A DNA stretch of 64,000 nt from Chromatiales bacterium (GTDB lineage Bacteria > Pseudomonadota > Gammaproteobacteria > Steroidobacterales > GCA-2729495): the NCBI GenBank assembly GCA_020831895.1, contig JAFIFS010000085.1, forward strand, positions 32,890 to 96,889, written 5' to 3'. The notes beneath the pieces were generated by a model that ran no database searches, was not told the DNA's origin, and was given only the letters and a program-made list of their open reading frames with translations. This document shows positions 11,379 to 19,930 of the stretch, piece by piece. The translations under genes and the position numbers were made by a program. The number at the start of each line of letters is the position of its first letter. Position 1 is the first letter of the stretch.

Positions 11379-11513
11379 ATGAAACGTACCTACCAGCCCA
11401 GCAAGATCAAGCGTCGCCGTTGCCACGGGTTCCGTGCGCGCACCGCCACCCGCGGCGGCCGCCTTGTCCTCAAGCGTCGCCGGGCCAAGGGCCGCGCGCG
11501 ACTGGCCGTCTGA
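11379..11513 (+). CDS. rpmH: 50S ribosomal protein L34
   Basis: 44 residues, starting [18 protein letters not shown] and ending [13 protein letters not shown], the standard L34 sequence. The open frame extends upstream to 11298, but that extension overlaps the promoter and lacks homology, so the ATG at 11379 is the start. A basic protein of the large ribosomal subunit. First gene of the rpmH-rnpA-yidC-mnmE series. Confidence 0.98.
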   Translation: MKRTYQPSKIKRRRCHGFRARTATRGGRLVLKRRRAKGRARLAV

Positions 11514-11540
11514 CGCACCTCGTGCCGGTACAGGACAACG

Positions 11541-11918
11541 GTCAGGCCTGATCACAGCTTCGCCCGCCGCCACCGTCTCTGCACCGCAGCCGAATTCGAC
11601 AGGGTTTTCCGGGAGGGCCAACGGTCCGCTGACCGTCTGTTCACCGTGCTCTACAGCCCAAACATGCTGCCCGAACCGAGGCTCGGCTTCGCCTTCTCAC
11701 GCCGGCGCATTCGTTCGGCTGTCGAGCGCAACCGCGTGCGCCGGCAGGTGCGCGAGAGCTTCCGCGTCAGTCGCGCTCAGCTGCCCTGCTGTGATCTGGT
11801 GCTGCTTGCGCGCGATGGCGTCGCTGACGCCAGCAACGAGGAGATCCGGGCGAGCCTTGCACGGCACTGGCAGCGCATTGCCCGCAACCTGACCGGGGCG
11901 GTCCCTATCAATGGATAA
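11541..11918 (+). CDS. rnpA: Ribonuclease P protein component, start codon unusual
   Basis: The conserved RnpA sequence is clear: SFARRHRL, AAEFDRVFREGQRSADR, then RRRIRSAVERNRVRRQVRES with the RNR motif that contacts RNase P RNA. The frame is open from the rpmH stop at 11513 but contains no ATG, GTG or TTG until GTG at 11646. Starting there would remove about 35 conserved residues. The best match to family N-termini begins at GTC (11541), six bases after AGGA (11532-11535), giving 125 residues. The real start may be a non-standard codon, or a base may be wrong. The 3' end overlaps yidC by 8 bases. Confidence 0.8.
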   Translation, partial: VRPDHSFARRHRLCTAAEFDRVFREGQRSADRLFTVLYSPNMLPEPRLGFAFSRRRIRSAVERNRVRRQVRESFRVSRAQLPCCDLVLLARDGVADASNEEIRASLARHWQRIARNLTGAVPING

Positions 11919-13575
11919 CCTGCGCATCGTTCTCTGGGTCGGCGTTGCGCTGATGCTGTGGATCACCTGGGAAACCTGGCGGGCCGACCAGGCCCGTGCG
12001 CCCGCAGAGCGGGCCGCCATCACCGAGGCGGACGAGGATGCCGCGCTCGACGCGCTGCTGGAGCTCCCGGAGCTGCCCCGCGCGGATACCGCCCAAGCCG
12101 CCGATCCTGATCTACCCGCCGTCCCGGGCGCAGTCGCAGAGCCGGCAGCACCGGAGGCCATCGTGCGCATCGTGACCGATGTGCTCGATCTCGAGCTCAA
12201 CCTCAACGGCGGGGACCTGCGCGGCGCGACGCTGCCGAAGTTCCCGGTCCGCAAGGATGACCCGGACAACCTCGTCAGGCTGCTCAATCGTGACCCGGCG
12301 ACACTCTACATATTCCGTACGGGACTGCGCGCCGGCGACGACCAGCCCGAACCGAACCACCGCGCGCTCTTCACCGCGGAGCGCAGCGAGTTTCGCCTGG
12401 AGCCCGGCGCGACTGAACTGGTCGTGCCGCTGCGCTGGGAAAGCAATACCGGCATCTCCGTGACCAAGACCTGGACGTTCCGTCCGGGGCGTTACGACGT
12501 CCAGCTCGAGTACCTGGTTGAAAACCGCTCGGCCGAAGCCTGGCGCGCCGCGAGCTACCTGCAGATCCAGCGCCGGCATATCCCGCCGGCGCGCTCGCTG
12601 TTCAACGTCGAATCCTATTCCTTCCGGGGGCCGGTGATCTCCGACGGGCGAGCCTTCGACAAGCTCAATGTAGACGATCTGGCGCGCAACCCCGTGACCG
12701 AGGTGCTGGCCGGTGGCTGGCTCGCTGCACTGGAACACCATTTCCTGACAGCTATCGTGCCGCCCAGGGATGAGGTACATACGCTGGAGGCGCGGGCCCG
12801 TGAAGGCGTTTTCCTCCTGACCGCGATCGGCCCGGTCCGCACTGTTGCGCCCGGCGACCAGAGCCGCTTCGAGGCCCAGCTGTTCGTCGGCCCGAAGCTT
12901 CAGGCTCAGCTGGCCGAGGTCGCGCCCGGCCTGGAGCGGACGGTCGACTACGGAATGCTGGCAATCCTCGCCCAGCCGCTGTTCTGGCTGCTCGACAACA
13001 TCAACCGCTATGTCGGCAACTGGGGCTGGTCCATCATCATCGTCACGGTGATCATCAAGCTGGTCTTCTACAAGCTCACCGAGATCAGCGGCCGCTCGAT
13101 GGCGAAGATGCGCAAGCTGCAGCCGCGCCTCAAGGCGCTGCAGGAGCGCTACAAGGATGACCGCCAGGCCATGAGCCAGGCCCTGATGGAGATGTACAAG
13201 CGCGAGAAGATCAATCCTGCGGCCGGCTGCCTGCCCATGCTGGTGCAGATTCCATTCTTCATCGCCTTCTACTGGGTGCTGCTGGAAAGTGTCGAGATGC
13301 GCCAGGCGCCCTTCATGCTCTGGATCACCGACCTCTCGGCGCGGGACCCGTTCTTCATCCTGCCACTGTGCATGGGCGCGGCCATGTACGTGCAGCAGAA
13401 GCTCAATCCGGCCCCGCCCGACCCGATCCAGGCCAAGGTGATGGCCGTGCTGCCCTGGGTGTTCACCGTGTTCTTCGCCTTCTTCCCCGCCGGCCTCGTG
13501 CTCTACTGGCTGACCAACTCGCTGCTCTCGATCCTGCAGCAGTGGCGGATCAACAAGGTCGTCGGCGCGGACTGA
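11911..13575 (+). CDS. yidC: Membrane protein insertase YidC (Oxa1 family)
   Basis: 554 residues, the long gammaproteobacterial form. An N-terminal membrane segment (IVLWVGVALMLWITW) is followed by a periplasmic beta domain up to about residue 340. The five-helix insertase core then runs from LFWLLDNINRYVGNWGWS through MSQALMEMYKREKINPAAGC to VLYWLTNSLLSILQQW. The conserved positive residue of the hydrophilic groove is probably the arginine in EISGRSMAKM. It inserts proteins into the inner membrane with or without Sec. The ATG overlaps rnpA, so the yidD gene usually found between them is absent here. Confidence 0.98.
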   Translation: MDNLRIVLWVGVALMLWITWETWRADQARAPAERAAITEADEDAALDALLELPELPRADTAQAADPDLPAVPGAVAEPAAPEAIVRIVTDVLDLELNLNGGDLRGATLPKFPVRKDDPDNLVRLLNRDPATLYIFRTGLRAGDDQPEPNHRALFTAERSEFRLEPGATELVVPLRWESNTGISVTKTWTFRPGRYDVQLEYLVENRSAEAWRAASYLQIQRRHIPPARSLFNVESYSFRGPVISDGRAFDKLNVDDLARNPVTEVLAGGWLAALEHHFLTAIVPPRDEVHTLEARAREGVFLLTAIGPVRTVAPGDQSRFEAQLFVGPKLQAQLAEVAPGLERTVDYGMLAILAQPLFWLLDNINRYVGNWGWSIIIVTVIIKLVFYKLTEISGRSMAKMRKLQPRLKALQERYKDDRQAMSQALMEMYKREKINPAAGCLPMLVQIPFFIAFYWVLLESVEMRQAPFMLWITDLSARDPFFILPLCMGAAMYVQQKLNPAPPDPIQAKVMAVLPWVFTVFFAFFPAGLVLYWLTNSLLSILQQWRINKVVGAD

Positions 13576-13591
13576 GCGCGCCGCCGCGGCC

Positions 13592-14938
13592 ATGAGCCAG
13601 GCAGACACCATCTGCGCCCGTGCCACCGCGTCCGGCCGGGCTGGCGTCGCCATCGTCCGCGTATCGGGTGCCGCGGTGCCGGCGATCGCCGCCGGGCTGT
13701 TCGGCAGCCTGCCGCCGGCACGCCAGGCGGTGCTGCGCGCTTTCCGCGATGGCAGCGGCGAGGCGATCGACACCGGCATCGCGCTTTATTTTGCAGCGCC
13801 CCACTCGTTCACCGGCGAGGACGTGCTTGAGCTGCAGGGCCATGGCGGAATCATCGTCAGCGACCTGCTGATCGAGAGGGTTCTCGAGCTGGGTGCGCGC
13901 CTGGCCCGGCCTGGGGAGTTCTCCGAGCGTGCGTTCCTCAACGATCGCATCGACCTGTTCCAGGCCGAGGCCATCGCCGACCTGATCGACAGCGGCTCCC
14001 GGGCCGCTGTGCGCGCCGCGCAGCGTTCGCTGAGCGGCGAATTCTCCCGGCGCGTGCACGCGCTGGACGAGGAACTCACGCAGCTGCGGATATTCGTCGA
14101 GGCGGCGATCGACTTTCCCGACGAGGAGATCGACTTCCTGGCCGACGATGAGCTGACGGCCCGGCTGGACAGGCTCGGAAGCAGTTTCGATGCGCTGGAC
14201 GAGACCTGCCGCCAGGGCTGTCTGCTGGGTGAAGGTGTGCAGCTCGTGCTGGCCGGCCGTCCGAACGCCGGCAAGTCCAGCCTGCTCAACGCGCTGGCCG
14301 GCTACGATGCCGCAATCGTGACGCCAGTGCCCGGCACTACCCGGGATCTGGTGCGCGAGGCCATCGATCTCGACGGGCTGCCCGTGCACATCATCGATAC
14401 CGCGGGCCTGCGTGAGAGCGCGGACCTCGTCGAGCAGGAGGGGCTGCGGCGCACGCACAGCCAGCTCGCGCAGGCCGACCACGCGCTGCTGCTGGTCGAC
14501 GCCAGCGAACCGGTGGACGCCACGCTGGCCGGACTGCGCCGGGAGCTGCCCGCCGGCCTTGCCACGACGGTTGTGCACAACAAGATCGACCTGACGGGAG
14601 ACCCTCCCGGCCTGGTGGACGGCGCAGAGGATACCGTCCGGGTGTCGGCGCTGACCGGCGCCGGTCTGCCGATGCTGCGCAAGCTGCTGGCCACCCGGCT
14701 GGGCTATGCCGGTATCCAGGAGGGCAGCATCACCGCCAGGCGCCGCCACCTCGAGAGCCTGCGCCAGGCGCGGGCCCGTTTCGAGACGGGGCGCCGGCTG
14801 CTGGCCGAGCAGCGGGCCGGGGAGCTCCTGGCCGAGGAGCTGCGGCTGGCCCAGCAGGACCTCGCTGACATCACGGGCGAGTTCACCAGCGATGACCTGC
14901 TCGGGCGCATCTTCGCGAGCTTCTGCATCGGCAAATGA
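13592..14938 (+). CDS. mnmE: tRNA uridine-5-carboxymethylaminomethyl GTPase MnmE
   Basis: 448 residues. An N-terminal tetrahydrofolate-binding domain begins DTICARATASGRAGVAIVR. The G domain has GRPNAGKSS (G1), DTAGLRE (G3) and HNKIDL (G4). The C-terminal CIGK motif, required for modification, ends the protein. With MnmG it installs the carboxymethylaminomethyl group on U34 of several tRNAs. It lies 16 bases after yidC. Its partner mnmG begins about 5 kb downstream, beyond an accessory insertion. Confidence 0.98.
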   Translation: MSQADTICARATASGRAGVAIVRVSGAAVPAIAAGLFGSLPPARQAVLRAFRDGSGEAIDTGIALYFAAPHSFTGEDVLELQGHGGIIVSDLLIERVLELGARLARPGEFSERAFLNDRIDLFQAEAIADLIDSGSRAAVRAAQRSLSGEFSRRVHALDEELTQLRIFVEAAIDFPDEEIDFLADDELTARLDRLGSSFDALDETCRQGCLLGEGVQLVLAGRPNAGKSSLLNALAGYDAAIVTPVPGTTRDLVREAIDLDGLPVHIIDTAGLRESADLVEQEGLRRTHSQLAQADHALLLVDASEPVDATLAGLRRELPAGLATTVVHNKIDLTGDPPGLVDGAEDTVRVSALTGAGLPMLRKLLATRLGYAGIQEGSITARRRHLESLRQARARFETGRRLLAEQRAGELLAEELRLAQQDLADITGEFTSDDLLGRIFASFCIGK

Positions 14939-15136
14939 CTGCGGTGTCGGCCGGGGCCGACTTGACTTATGCTGAACGCTGGTCCGAAAAACGGGCGCAC
15001 AGTCACGCCGATGCAAGCAGACCGATGATAGCGTGTAGTGGCAGGCGAGCAGATGCCCCGCCGGTTCGCCGGATCGCGGCATCCGTAGCCAGGGATGGCA
15101 CGCCTGCACCTGATTACCCTGGGGAGTAAATACAAG

Positions 15137-17056
15137 ATGATCCCGAATCGTGTTCCCTACGTTGGCTTCTGGCTGCTGCTCGTCACGCTGTTCGTCGCCG
15201 GCTGCGGGAGCAGCAGCGGGGGCGGCACGCCGCCGGTCGCTGCCCTGAGCGGCCTGACGCTGTCGGCTGGCAGCCTGAGCCCGGCTTTCCAGGCGGCGAC
15301 CACCAGCTACACGAGCGTGCAGCCGTTCACGATCGAGAGCCTCACCGTGATGCCGACCGCGACACTGGCCGGCGCCCAGATACAGGTCAACGGTGCAGTG
15401 GTCGCCTCCGGCAGCGCGAGCGCGCCCATTGCTCTGGACGTCGGTGAGAACACGATCACCATCGCAGTCACGGCGCCGGGCGCCACCACGCGCAGCTACA
15501 GCGTCGTCGTCACGCGCGCGCCGCCGCCGGTGGCCGCGCTTTCCGGGCTGGCGCTATCCAGCGGGACTCTGGTGCCTGCCTTCAGTCCCTCGCAGCTCGA
15601 ATACACCACTGCCCAGGGTTTCCTCGTCACCAGCCTCAGTGTGACGCCCACCGAGGCGCTGGCCGGTTCGACGATCGAGGTCGACGGTGATGTGGTCGCC
15701 TCTGGCACGGCAAGCGCGCCGATTGCCCTCGCCGTTGGTCAAACGCAGCTCGGCATCGATGTGAGTGCGGCCGCCCAGTCTGCCGCCCCGAGCAGCTACG
15801 AGATCACGGTCACGCGCGCCGACCTCCAGTCCTTCCAGGCCGCTGCCCAGACGCCGCTGGATTTCGCCCCGCTGGCGCCCGAGGAGGCGGTGCTCTTCGG
15901 CCGGGCTATGGCCATCGAGGGTGACACGCTGGTCATCGGTGTCCCGAGCGACGCGACCGACCCGGCCGATCCGCAGGGGACGCTGGCCGGCAGTGGCGCA
16001 GTCTGGGTCTACACCTTCGACGGATCGGCCTGGGGTGAACCACAGCAGCTGAAAGCCTCGGACGCTGGCGAGAGCCACGATTTCGGCTGGAGCGTGGCGC
16101 TCAGTGGCGACACGCTGGTGGTGGGTGCGCCGAACGTCGACGGGCCGGCGGGCGTCAGCATCGGCGCAGCCTACGTGTTCCAGCCCGGCCCCGACGGCTG
16201 GGAAGAGGTGGCGAAGCTCCAGGCTTCCAACGCTGCACCAGGCTACCTGTTTGGCACCAGCGTTGCGGTCAGCGTTGGGCGGATAGCGGTCGGCTCCCCG
16301 CAGGAGGACAGCGACGGCACCGGCGTCAATCAGCCGGTCGGCGGCGGACAGGCCATCCTGTCAGGGGCTGTCTACCTCTTCAGCGACGACGCTGGCAGCT
16401 GGACCGAGGAGGCCTACATCAAGGCCTCGAACACGAGCGCGGGCGCCCGCTTCGGCGACCAGGTCGCGCTGGACGGCGACACGCTGGTCGTCGGGGCCTA
16501 CGGCGAGTCGCGTGACGCCGCTGGCAATCTGAGCCCGGGTTCGTTCGGGAACAGCGGCGCCGCCTACATCTTCTCGCGCGCAAGCGGCGACTGGCTGGAG
16601 GAGGCGTATCTGAAGGCTCCCGTGGTCCAGCAGGGCACGTGGTTCGGCAGCGCGGTGGCCGTATCCGGCGACACCATCGCCATCGGCAGTCATCAGCCCG
16701 AAACGCCCACGGCCGGTCCTGGCAACGTGTTCATCCTGCGCAACGCCGCGGGTGGCTGGATCGTGGACCAGGTGGTGACTGGAGTGCAGGACGACAGCTG
16801 GACTGGAGTCTCACTGGCGCTGGATGGCGATGTGCTGGTCGTCGGTGCACCGCGGGAAGACGGCACCGCGGCCGGTGCGGGCGTCGTACGCGTGATCACG
16901 CGCAATGCCGGCGTCTGGGGCCAGGTGACGGCAATCCAGTCCCCGGACCAGACCGCCGGTGCCGGCTTCGGCACTGAGCTGGCCCTGTCGGGCGGCCGGC
17001 TTGGCATTGCAGCTTCGGGGATCGGCTCTCTGGGAACGGTTTACCTGGTCGACTGA
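15137..17056 (+). CDS. Lipoprotein with two cadherin-like domains and seven-repeat FG-GAP propeller
   Basis: 639 residues from the ATG at 15137, chosen because GGGGAG (15121-15126) lies ten bases upstream and a clean lipoprotein signal follows (TLFVAGC). An earlier ATG at 15095 is less likely. After a Ser/Gly linker come two similar domains of about 95 residues (LSGLTLSAGSLSPAF and LSGLALSSGTLVPAF), matching the cadherin-like beta-sandwich repeat family. Then seven FG-GAP-type blades follow (for example FGWSVALSGDTLVVGAPN), the last ending at the C-terminus (GTVYLVD). Predicted outer-membrane-anchored propeller. Function unknown; compare the three lipoproteins near 52-61 kb. Confidence 0.85.
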   Translation: MIPNRVPYVGFWLLLVTLFVAGCGSSSGGGTPPVAALSGLTLSAGSLSPAFQAATTSYTSVQPFTIESLTVMPTATLAGAQIQVNGAVVASGSASAPIALDVGENTITIAVTAPGATTRSYSVVVTRAPPPVAALSGLALSSGTLVPAFSPSQLEYTTAQGFLVTSLSVTPTEALAGSTIEVDGDVVASGTASAPIALAVGQTQLGIDVSAAAQSAAPSSYEITVTRADLQSFQAAAQTPLDFAPLAPEEAVLFGRAMAIEGDTLVIGVPSDATDPADPQGTLAGSGAVWVYTFDGSAWGEPQQLKASDAGESHDFGWSVALSGDTLVVGAPNVDGPAGVSIGAAYVFQPGPDGWEEVAKLQASNAAPGYLFGTSVAVSVGRIAVGSPQEDSDGTGVNQPVGGGQAILSGAVYLFSDDAGSWTEEAYIKASNTSAGARFGDQVALDGDTLVVGAYGESRDAAGNLSPGSFGNSGAAYIFSRASGDWLEEAYLKAPVVQQGTWFGSAVAVSGDTIAIGSHQPETPTAGPGNVFILRNAAGGWIVDQVVTGVQDDSWTGVSLALDGDVLVVGAPREDGTAAGAGVVRVITRNAGVWGQVTAIQSPDQTAGAGFGTELALSGGRLGIAASGIGSLGTVYLVD

Positions 17057-17079
17057 TCCCCGGCAGATCCGCCTGACAT

Positions 17080-17116
17080 CGCCGCCCGGTCCCGGTATGG
17101 ACCGGGCGGCGTTTTT
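17080..17116 (+). terminator. Rho-independent terminator
   Basis: A perfect 13-base-pair GC-rich stem (CGCCGCCCGGTCC with GGACCGGGCGGCG), a six-base loop and TTTTT. It ends the lipoprotein transcript and meets the convergent dehydrogenase gene. Confidence 0.9.
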
Positions 17117-17126
17117 CATGGCCCGA

Positions 17127-17993
17127 CTACCAGGGCAGGCGTGCACCGTCGTGCGAGATGAAGGTGCCGCTCATGTCGAACCCGTACTGGTCGATGACGT
17201 TGATGACCGCCTCGGCGCTTTCCGCCGGCGTCAGCAGCCGCATCTGGAAGTCTGCGCCGCCCAGCGCCAGCGCCATCATGTCGGTGTCGACCGCTCCAGG
17301 CGAGACCAGCGCGACCGTGATCCCCTTGTCCCGGACTGCAAACGACAGGGCGCGGTAGCTCATGTTGAGCGCGGTCTTGCTGGCGTTGTAGAACTGGATC
17401 GTGTCGCTGCGTATCAGGGTCAGTGACCCCTGCGCGCTGGTGATGCCGACGATCTTCTTCTGCTCGCTCCGCGCCACGTTGTCCAGGAACGCTTCGGCCA
17501 GGCGCAGCGGTCCGCCGACGTTGGTGTCCATCACGCCGAGCAGCACTTCAAAATTGTAGTTGCCCAGCCGCTGATCAGCCGGGTCTCCCAGCCAGGCGGC
17601 ATTGTTCAGCAGCACGTCGATGGGCTGGTCACGGTATTTCTGCGCAAGCGCCGCAACCTCGGCATCGCTGGTCACATCGAGCCGCTCGACGCTGACACCC
17701 GGGTTGTCTGCGGCCAGCGCGTTCAGTTCGTCGGCCCGGTCGGGGTTACGCGCAGTCGCTATGACCGTCCACCCGCGCTCGGCATAGTTGCGCGCCATCT
17801 CCAGGCCGATACCGCGATTGGCACCGGTGATCAGCACCGTGCCGGTGATATCGCTGCGCTTGCCGGGGTCGACCAGAAGGTCCTGGGCACGCGGCGGGCC
17901 GGTATGGGCACCCGCAATCGCGGTATCCGGCAACACAATGCTCAGCGTGGCCAGTACGGCGGCGGCAGCGGAAAATACGGTGGTCTTGTTCAT
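17127..17993 (-). CDS. Exported short-chain dehydrogenase/reductase
   Basis: 288 residues. The N-terminus looks like a Sec signal peptide (VFSAAAAVLATLSIVLPDTAIAGA), followed by a linker. The SDR core has the cofactor loop TGANRGIG (56-63), LNNAA (129-133), the active-site serine region GITSAQGS and the catalytic FYNASK (Y202, K206). The C-terminus GTFISHDGARLPW is typical of SDRs acting on carbonyls or sugars. A periplasmic location is unusual because the NAD(P) must be acquired there. Substrate unknown. Unrelated in sequence detail to the Tat-type SDR at 2343. Confidence 0.87.
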   Translation of the reverse strand: MNKTTVFSAAAAVLATLSIVLPDTAIAGAHTGPPRAQDLLVDPGKRSDITGTVLITGANRGIGLEMARNYAERGWTVIATARNPDRADELNALAADNPGVSVERLDVTSDAEVAALAQKYRDQPIDVLLNNAAWLGDPADQRLGNYNFEVLLGVMDTNVGGPLRLAEAFLDNVARSEQKKIVGITSAQGSLTLIRSDTIQFYNASKTALNMSYRALSFAVRDKGITVALVSPGAVDTDMMALALGGADFQMRLLTPAESAEAVINVIDQYGFDMSGTFISHDGARLPW

Positions 17994-18203
17994 CGGCAGA
18001 TCCTTGGATTGATCGAGTCAGTCGGGCGCACAATGTACCAGCGACCCGCGCCCGAGTCCGCTCCGGGGACCGTCCCTGACCGCTGGCGGCGCGCAGGCTA
18101 CGATTCCCGGGTGATTTCCGCCGCCACAGCTTCCCGACAGCTGCTCGCTGCCGATGCTCGAGGACCTGCTGGCCGAGCCGCCAGCCCGTAACGGAGAATC
18201 CTG

Positions 18204-18424
18204 ATGCCCTCATTCGATGTCGTCTCCGAGGTGGACCTGCACGAGGTGCGCAATGCGGTCGACCAGGCCAACCGTGAGGTCGGCACCCGCTTCGACTTCC
18301 AGGGCAGCGATGCGAAGTTCACGCTGGAGGAGCAGCTGATCAGGCTCAAGGCCTCGTCGGAGTTCCAGCTGCAGCCAGATGATGGACATCCTGCTGCCGC
18401 TGCAGTACGGGAACTTCAGGGGCC
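18204..18424 (+). pseudogene. yajQ: yajQ pseudogene with internal deletion
   Basis: Codons 1-57 ([20 protein letters not shown] through SEFQLQ) closely match the intact yajQ at 30930. An extra C near 18374 then shifts the frame. In the shifted frame MMDILLP is joined directly to LQYGNFRG, which corresponds to the last residues of the intact protein (LQYENFRD), so about 87 codons are missing. The start and its Shine-Dalgarno are intact, so a short product may still be made, but it cannot fold as YajQ. The damaged 3' end runs into REP-like palindromes. Confidence 0.88.
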
Positions 18425-18463
18425 AGCTACAGGGCCCGAGGGATTACTCTGTGAGAGAGAGTC

Positions 18464-18598
18464 ACGCTGTGGGAGCTGTCCACCCTGTGGGAGCGGATTC
18501 ATCCGCGAATCTTTTCTCTTTTCTTCCCTTTGGGGCCTGGAAGAGAAATGCATTCGCGGATGAATCCGCTCCCACAGTGTAACGGGCTCCCACAGCGT
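18464..18598. repeat. REP pair in inverted orientation (REPIN-like)
   Basis: Two 24-base arms, 18487-18510 and 18552-18575, are exact reverse complements, and each contains its own small palindrome (GCGGATTCATCCGC type). Outer arms ACGCTGTGGGAGC (18464-18476) and its complement (18586-18598) extend the pairing. The head GTGGGAGCGGATTC is like REP sequences of pseudomonads and relatives. It lies between the yajQ pseudogene and the diguanylate cyclase gene. Confidence 0.85.
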
Positions 18599-18604
18599 AA
18601 TGGC

Positions 18605-19780
18605 CTAGATCGTATTGCGCAGGTCCGGCATCACGATCGTGTCGGGCCGCCCGGGCGCGGTGCTGCAGTTGACGCGGTTGCGTCCGGCGCGCTTGGCGGC
18701 ATAGAGCGCCTCGTCGCAGCGGCGCAGCAGCTGCTCCAGCGATTCACCCTGCTGGTGTTCCGCGATGCCGATCGAGGTCGTCACGTGGTGCAGCCCGCCG
18801 AAAGGACGTCGGACGATCGCCTGGCGCAGCCGCTCGGCACAGCGCAGCGCGCCCTGCAGCCCGGTGCCGGGCAGCACGACCAGGAACTCCTCGCCACCGA
18901 AACGGCCCAGCGCGCGCGGCATACCGCCGGCGTTGATGCTGTCCATGCCGCGCAGCTCGCGCCGCAGCCGGCGCACGAAGCTGGTCAGGATCCTGTCGCC
19001 GGTCAGGTGGCCGAAGCGGTCGTTCACCGCCTTGAAGTGGTCGATGTCGAGCAGGCAGATGCTGAAACCCTCGCCCGAGCGGTCGCTGCGGCTTTTTTCC
19101 CGCCGCAGCATGTCCATCATGTAGCGGCGACTGTAGGAGTGGGTCAGCTCGTCGCGCTCGCTGTTGTGGCGCGCCTCCTTCAGCGCGAACTCCAGCCGTC
19201 CGAGCGCCTCCCGGGTGCGTTTGCGCTGGGCCTTGAGCTCACTGGCGAACAGCAGCAGCACGCACAGCATCATCGTCAATGCGACCAGCCCGATCAGCCA
19301 GGCGCTGCTCCGCGGCTCGGGCAGGGTCATCTGCAGCGCGGCCATGCCGGCATAGCAGGCGAAGGCGAGCAGCGCGATGCGGAACAGGCCCGCGGGGGAC
19401 AGGTACAGCGCCGGCAGCGCGACTGCACTCAGAACCATCCCCGCCAGCACTGCGGGCGCGCCATCGGCGAAGTGCGCGTACAGTGTCGCCCAGATGATGC
19501 CCATGACGGCGTGGCTGGTGGCCACTGTCCCGGCCTGCTCGCCGGGCCACTGTCCGGCCTGGCTGGCCAGCAGCCTGAGCAGCAGCAGCGTGGCCAGGAT
19601 GCCGCTGCCCAACAGCAGGCCGGCGCGCAGCTCCAGCGTGAACAGTCCCAGGCCGCTGGCCATGGCGGCAACGAGGGCCCAGCCGGCATAGAGCAGCGTG
19701 GCCAGCAGGCCGGCCTGGCGCGGATCGGCTCCGGCTGCGGTGTCGTCTTCGGGACCCGGGGTGGCGCGGGGGCTTTGCAT
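18605..19780 (-). CDS. Membrane diguanylate cyclase (GGDEF)
   Basis: 391 residues from the ATG at 19780, which has AAGGTG ten bases upstream. The open frame runs further, but that part overlaps mnmG on the other strand and is low-complexity. Six membrane segments are visible between residues about 20 and 215 (for example LLLGSGILATLLLLRLLA and SSAWLIGLVALTMMLCVLL). A coiled linker precedes the GGDEF domain with GRFGGEEFLVVLP, an intact GGEEF active site, and DIDHFKAVNDRFGH. It makes cyclic di-GMP, presumably in response to a membrane or periplasmic cue. No clear RxxD inhibitory site is noted. Confidence 0.92.
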   Translation of the reverse strand: MQSPRATPGPEDDTAAGADPRQAGLLATLLYAGWALVAAMASGLGLFTLELRAGLLLGSGILATLLLLRLLASQAGQWPGEQAGTVATSHAVMGIIWATLYAHFADGAPAVLAGMVLSAVALPALYLSPAGLFRIALLAFACYAGMAALQMTLPEPRSSAWLIGLVALTMMLCVLLLFASELKAQRKRTREALGRLEFALKEARHNSERDELTHSYSRRYMMDMLRREKSRSDRSGEGFSICLLDIDHFKAVNDRFGHLTGDRILTSFVRRLRRELRGMDSINAGGMPRALGRFGGEEFLVVLPGTGLQGALRCAERLRQAIVRRPFGGLHHVTTSIGIAEHQQGESLEQLLRRCDEALYAAKRAGRNRVNCSTAPGRPDTIVMPDLRNTI

Positions 19781-19930
19781 CGGCGCGGTCACCTTGATTA
19801 CTGTTGTTGTTTTTATCGGTGCGGCCATCGCGATGACGGCTGGCGAACATGCTCGCATGCGGGTCCGGCCCTGACCGTGAACCGCATCACAGGCGCGAGC
19901 CCGCTGAACTGACATAAGGGCAGCAGGACG

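Noticed and set aside
11646..11918. rnpA beginning at GTG 11646
   Set aside because: It would remove the conserved N-terminal region (AAEFDRVFREGQRS) that clearly continues upstream in frame.
12112..15109. Long minus-strand open frames opposite yidC and mnmE (12112-13779, 13550-15109)
   Set aside because: They are shadows of GC-rich coding sequence: low-complexity translations, no family resemblance, fully covered by well-recognised plus-strand genes.
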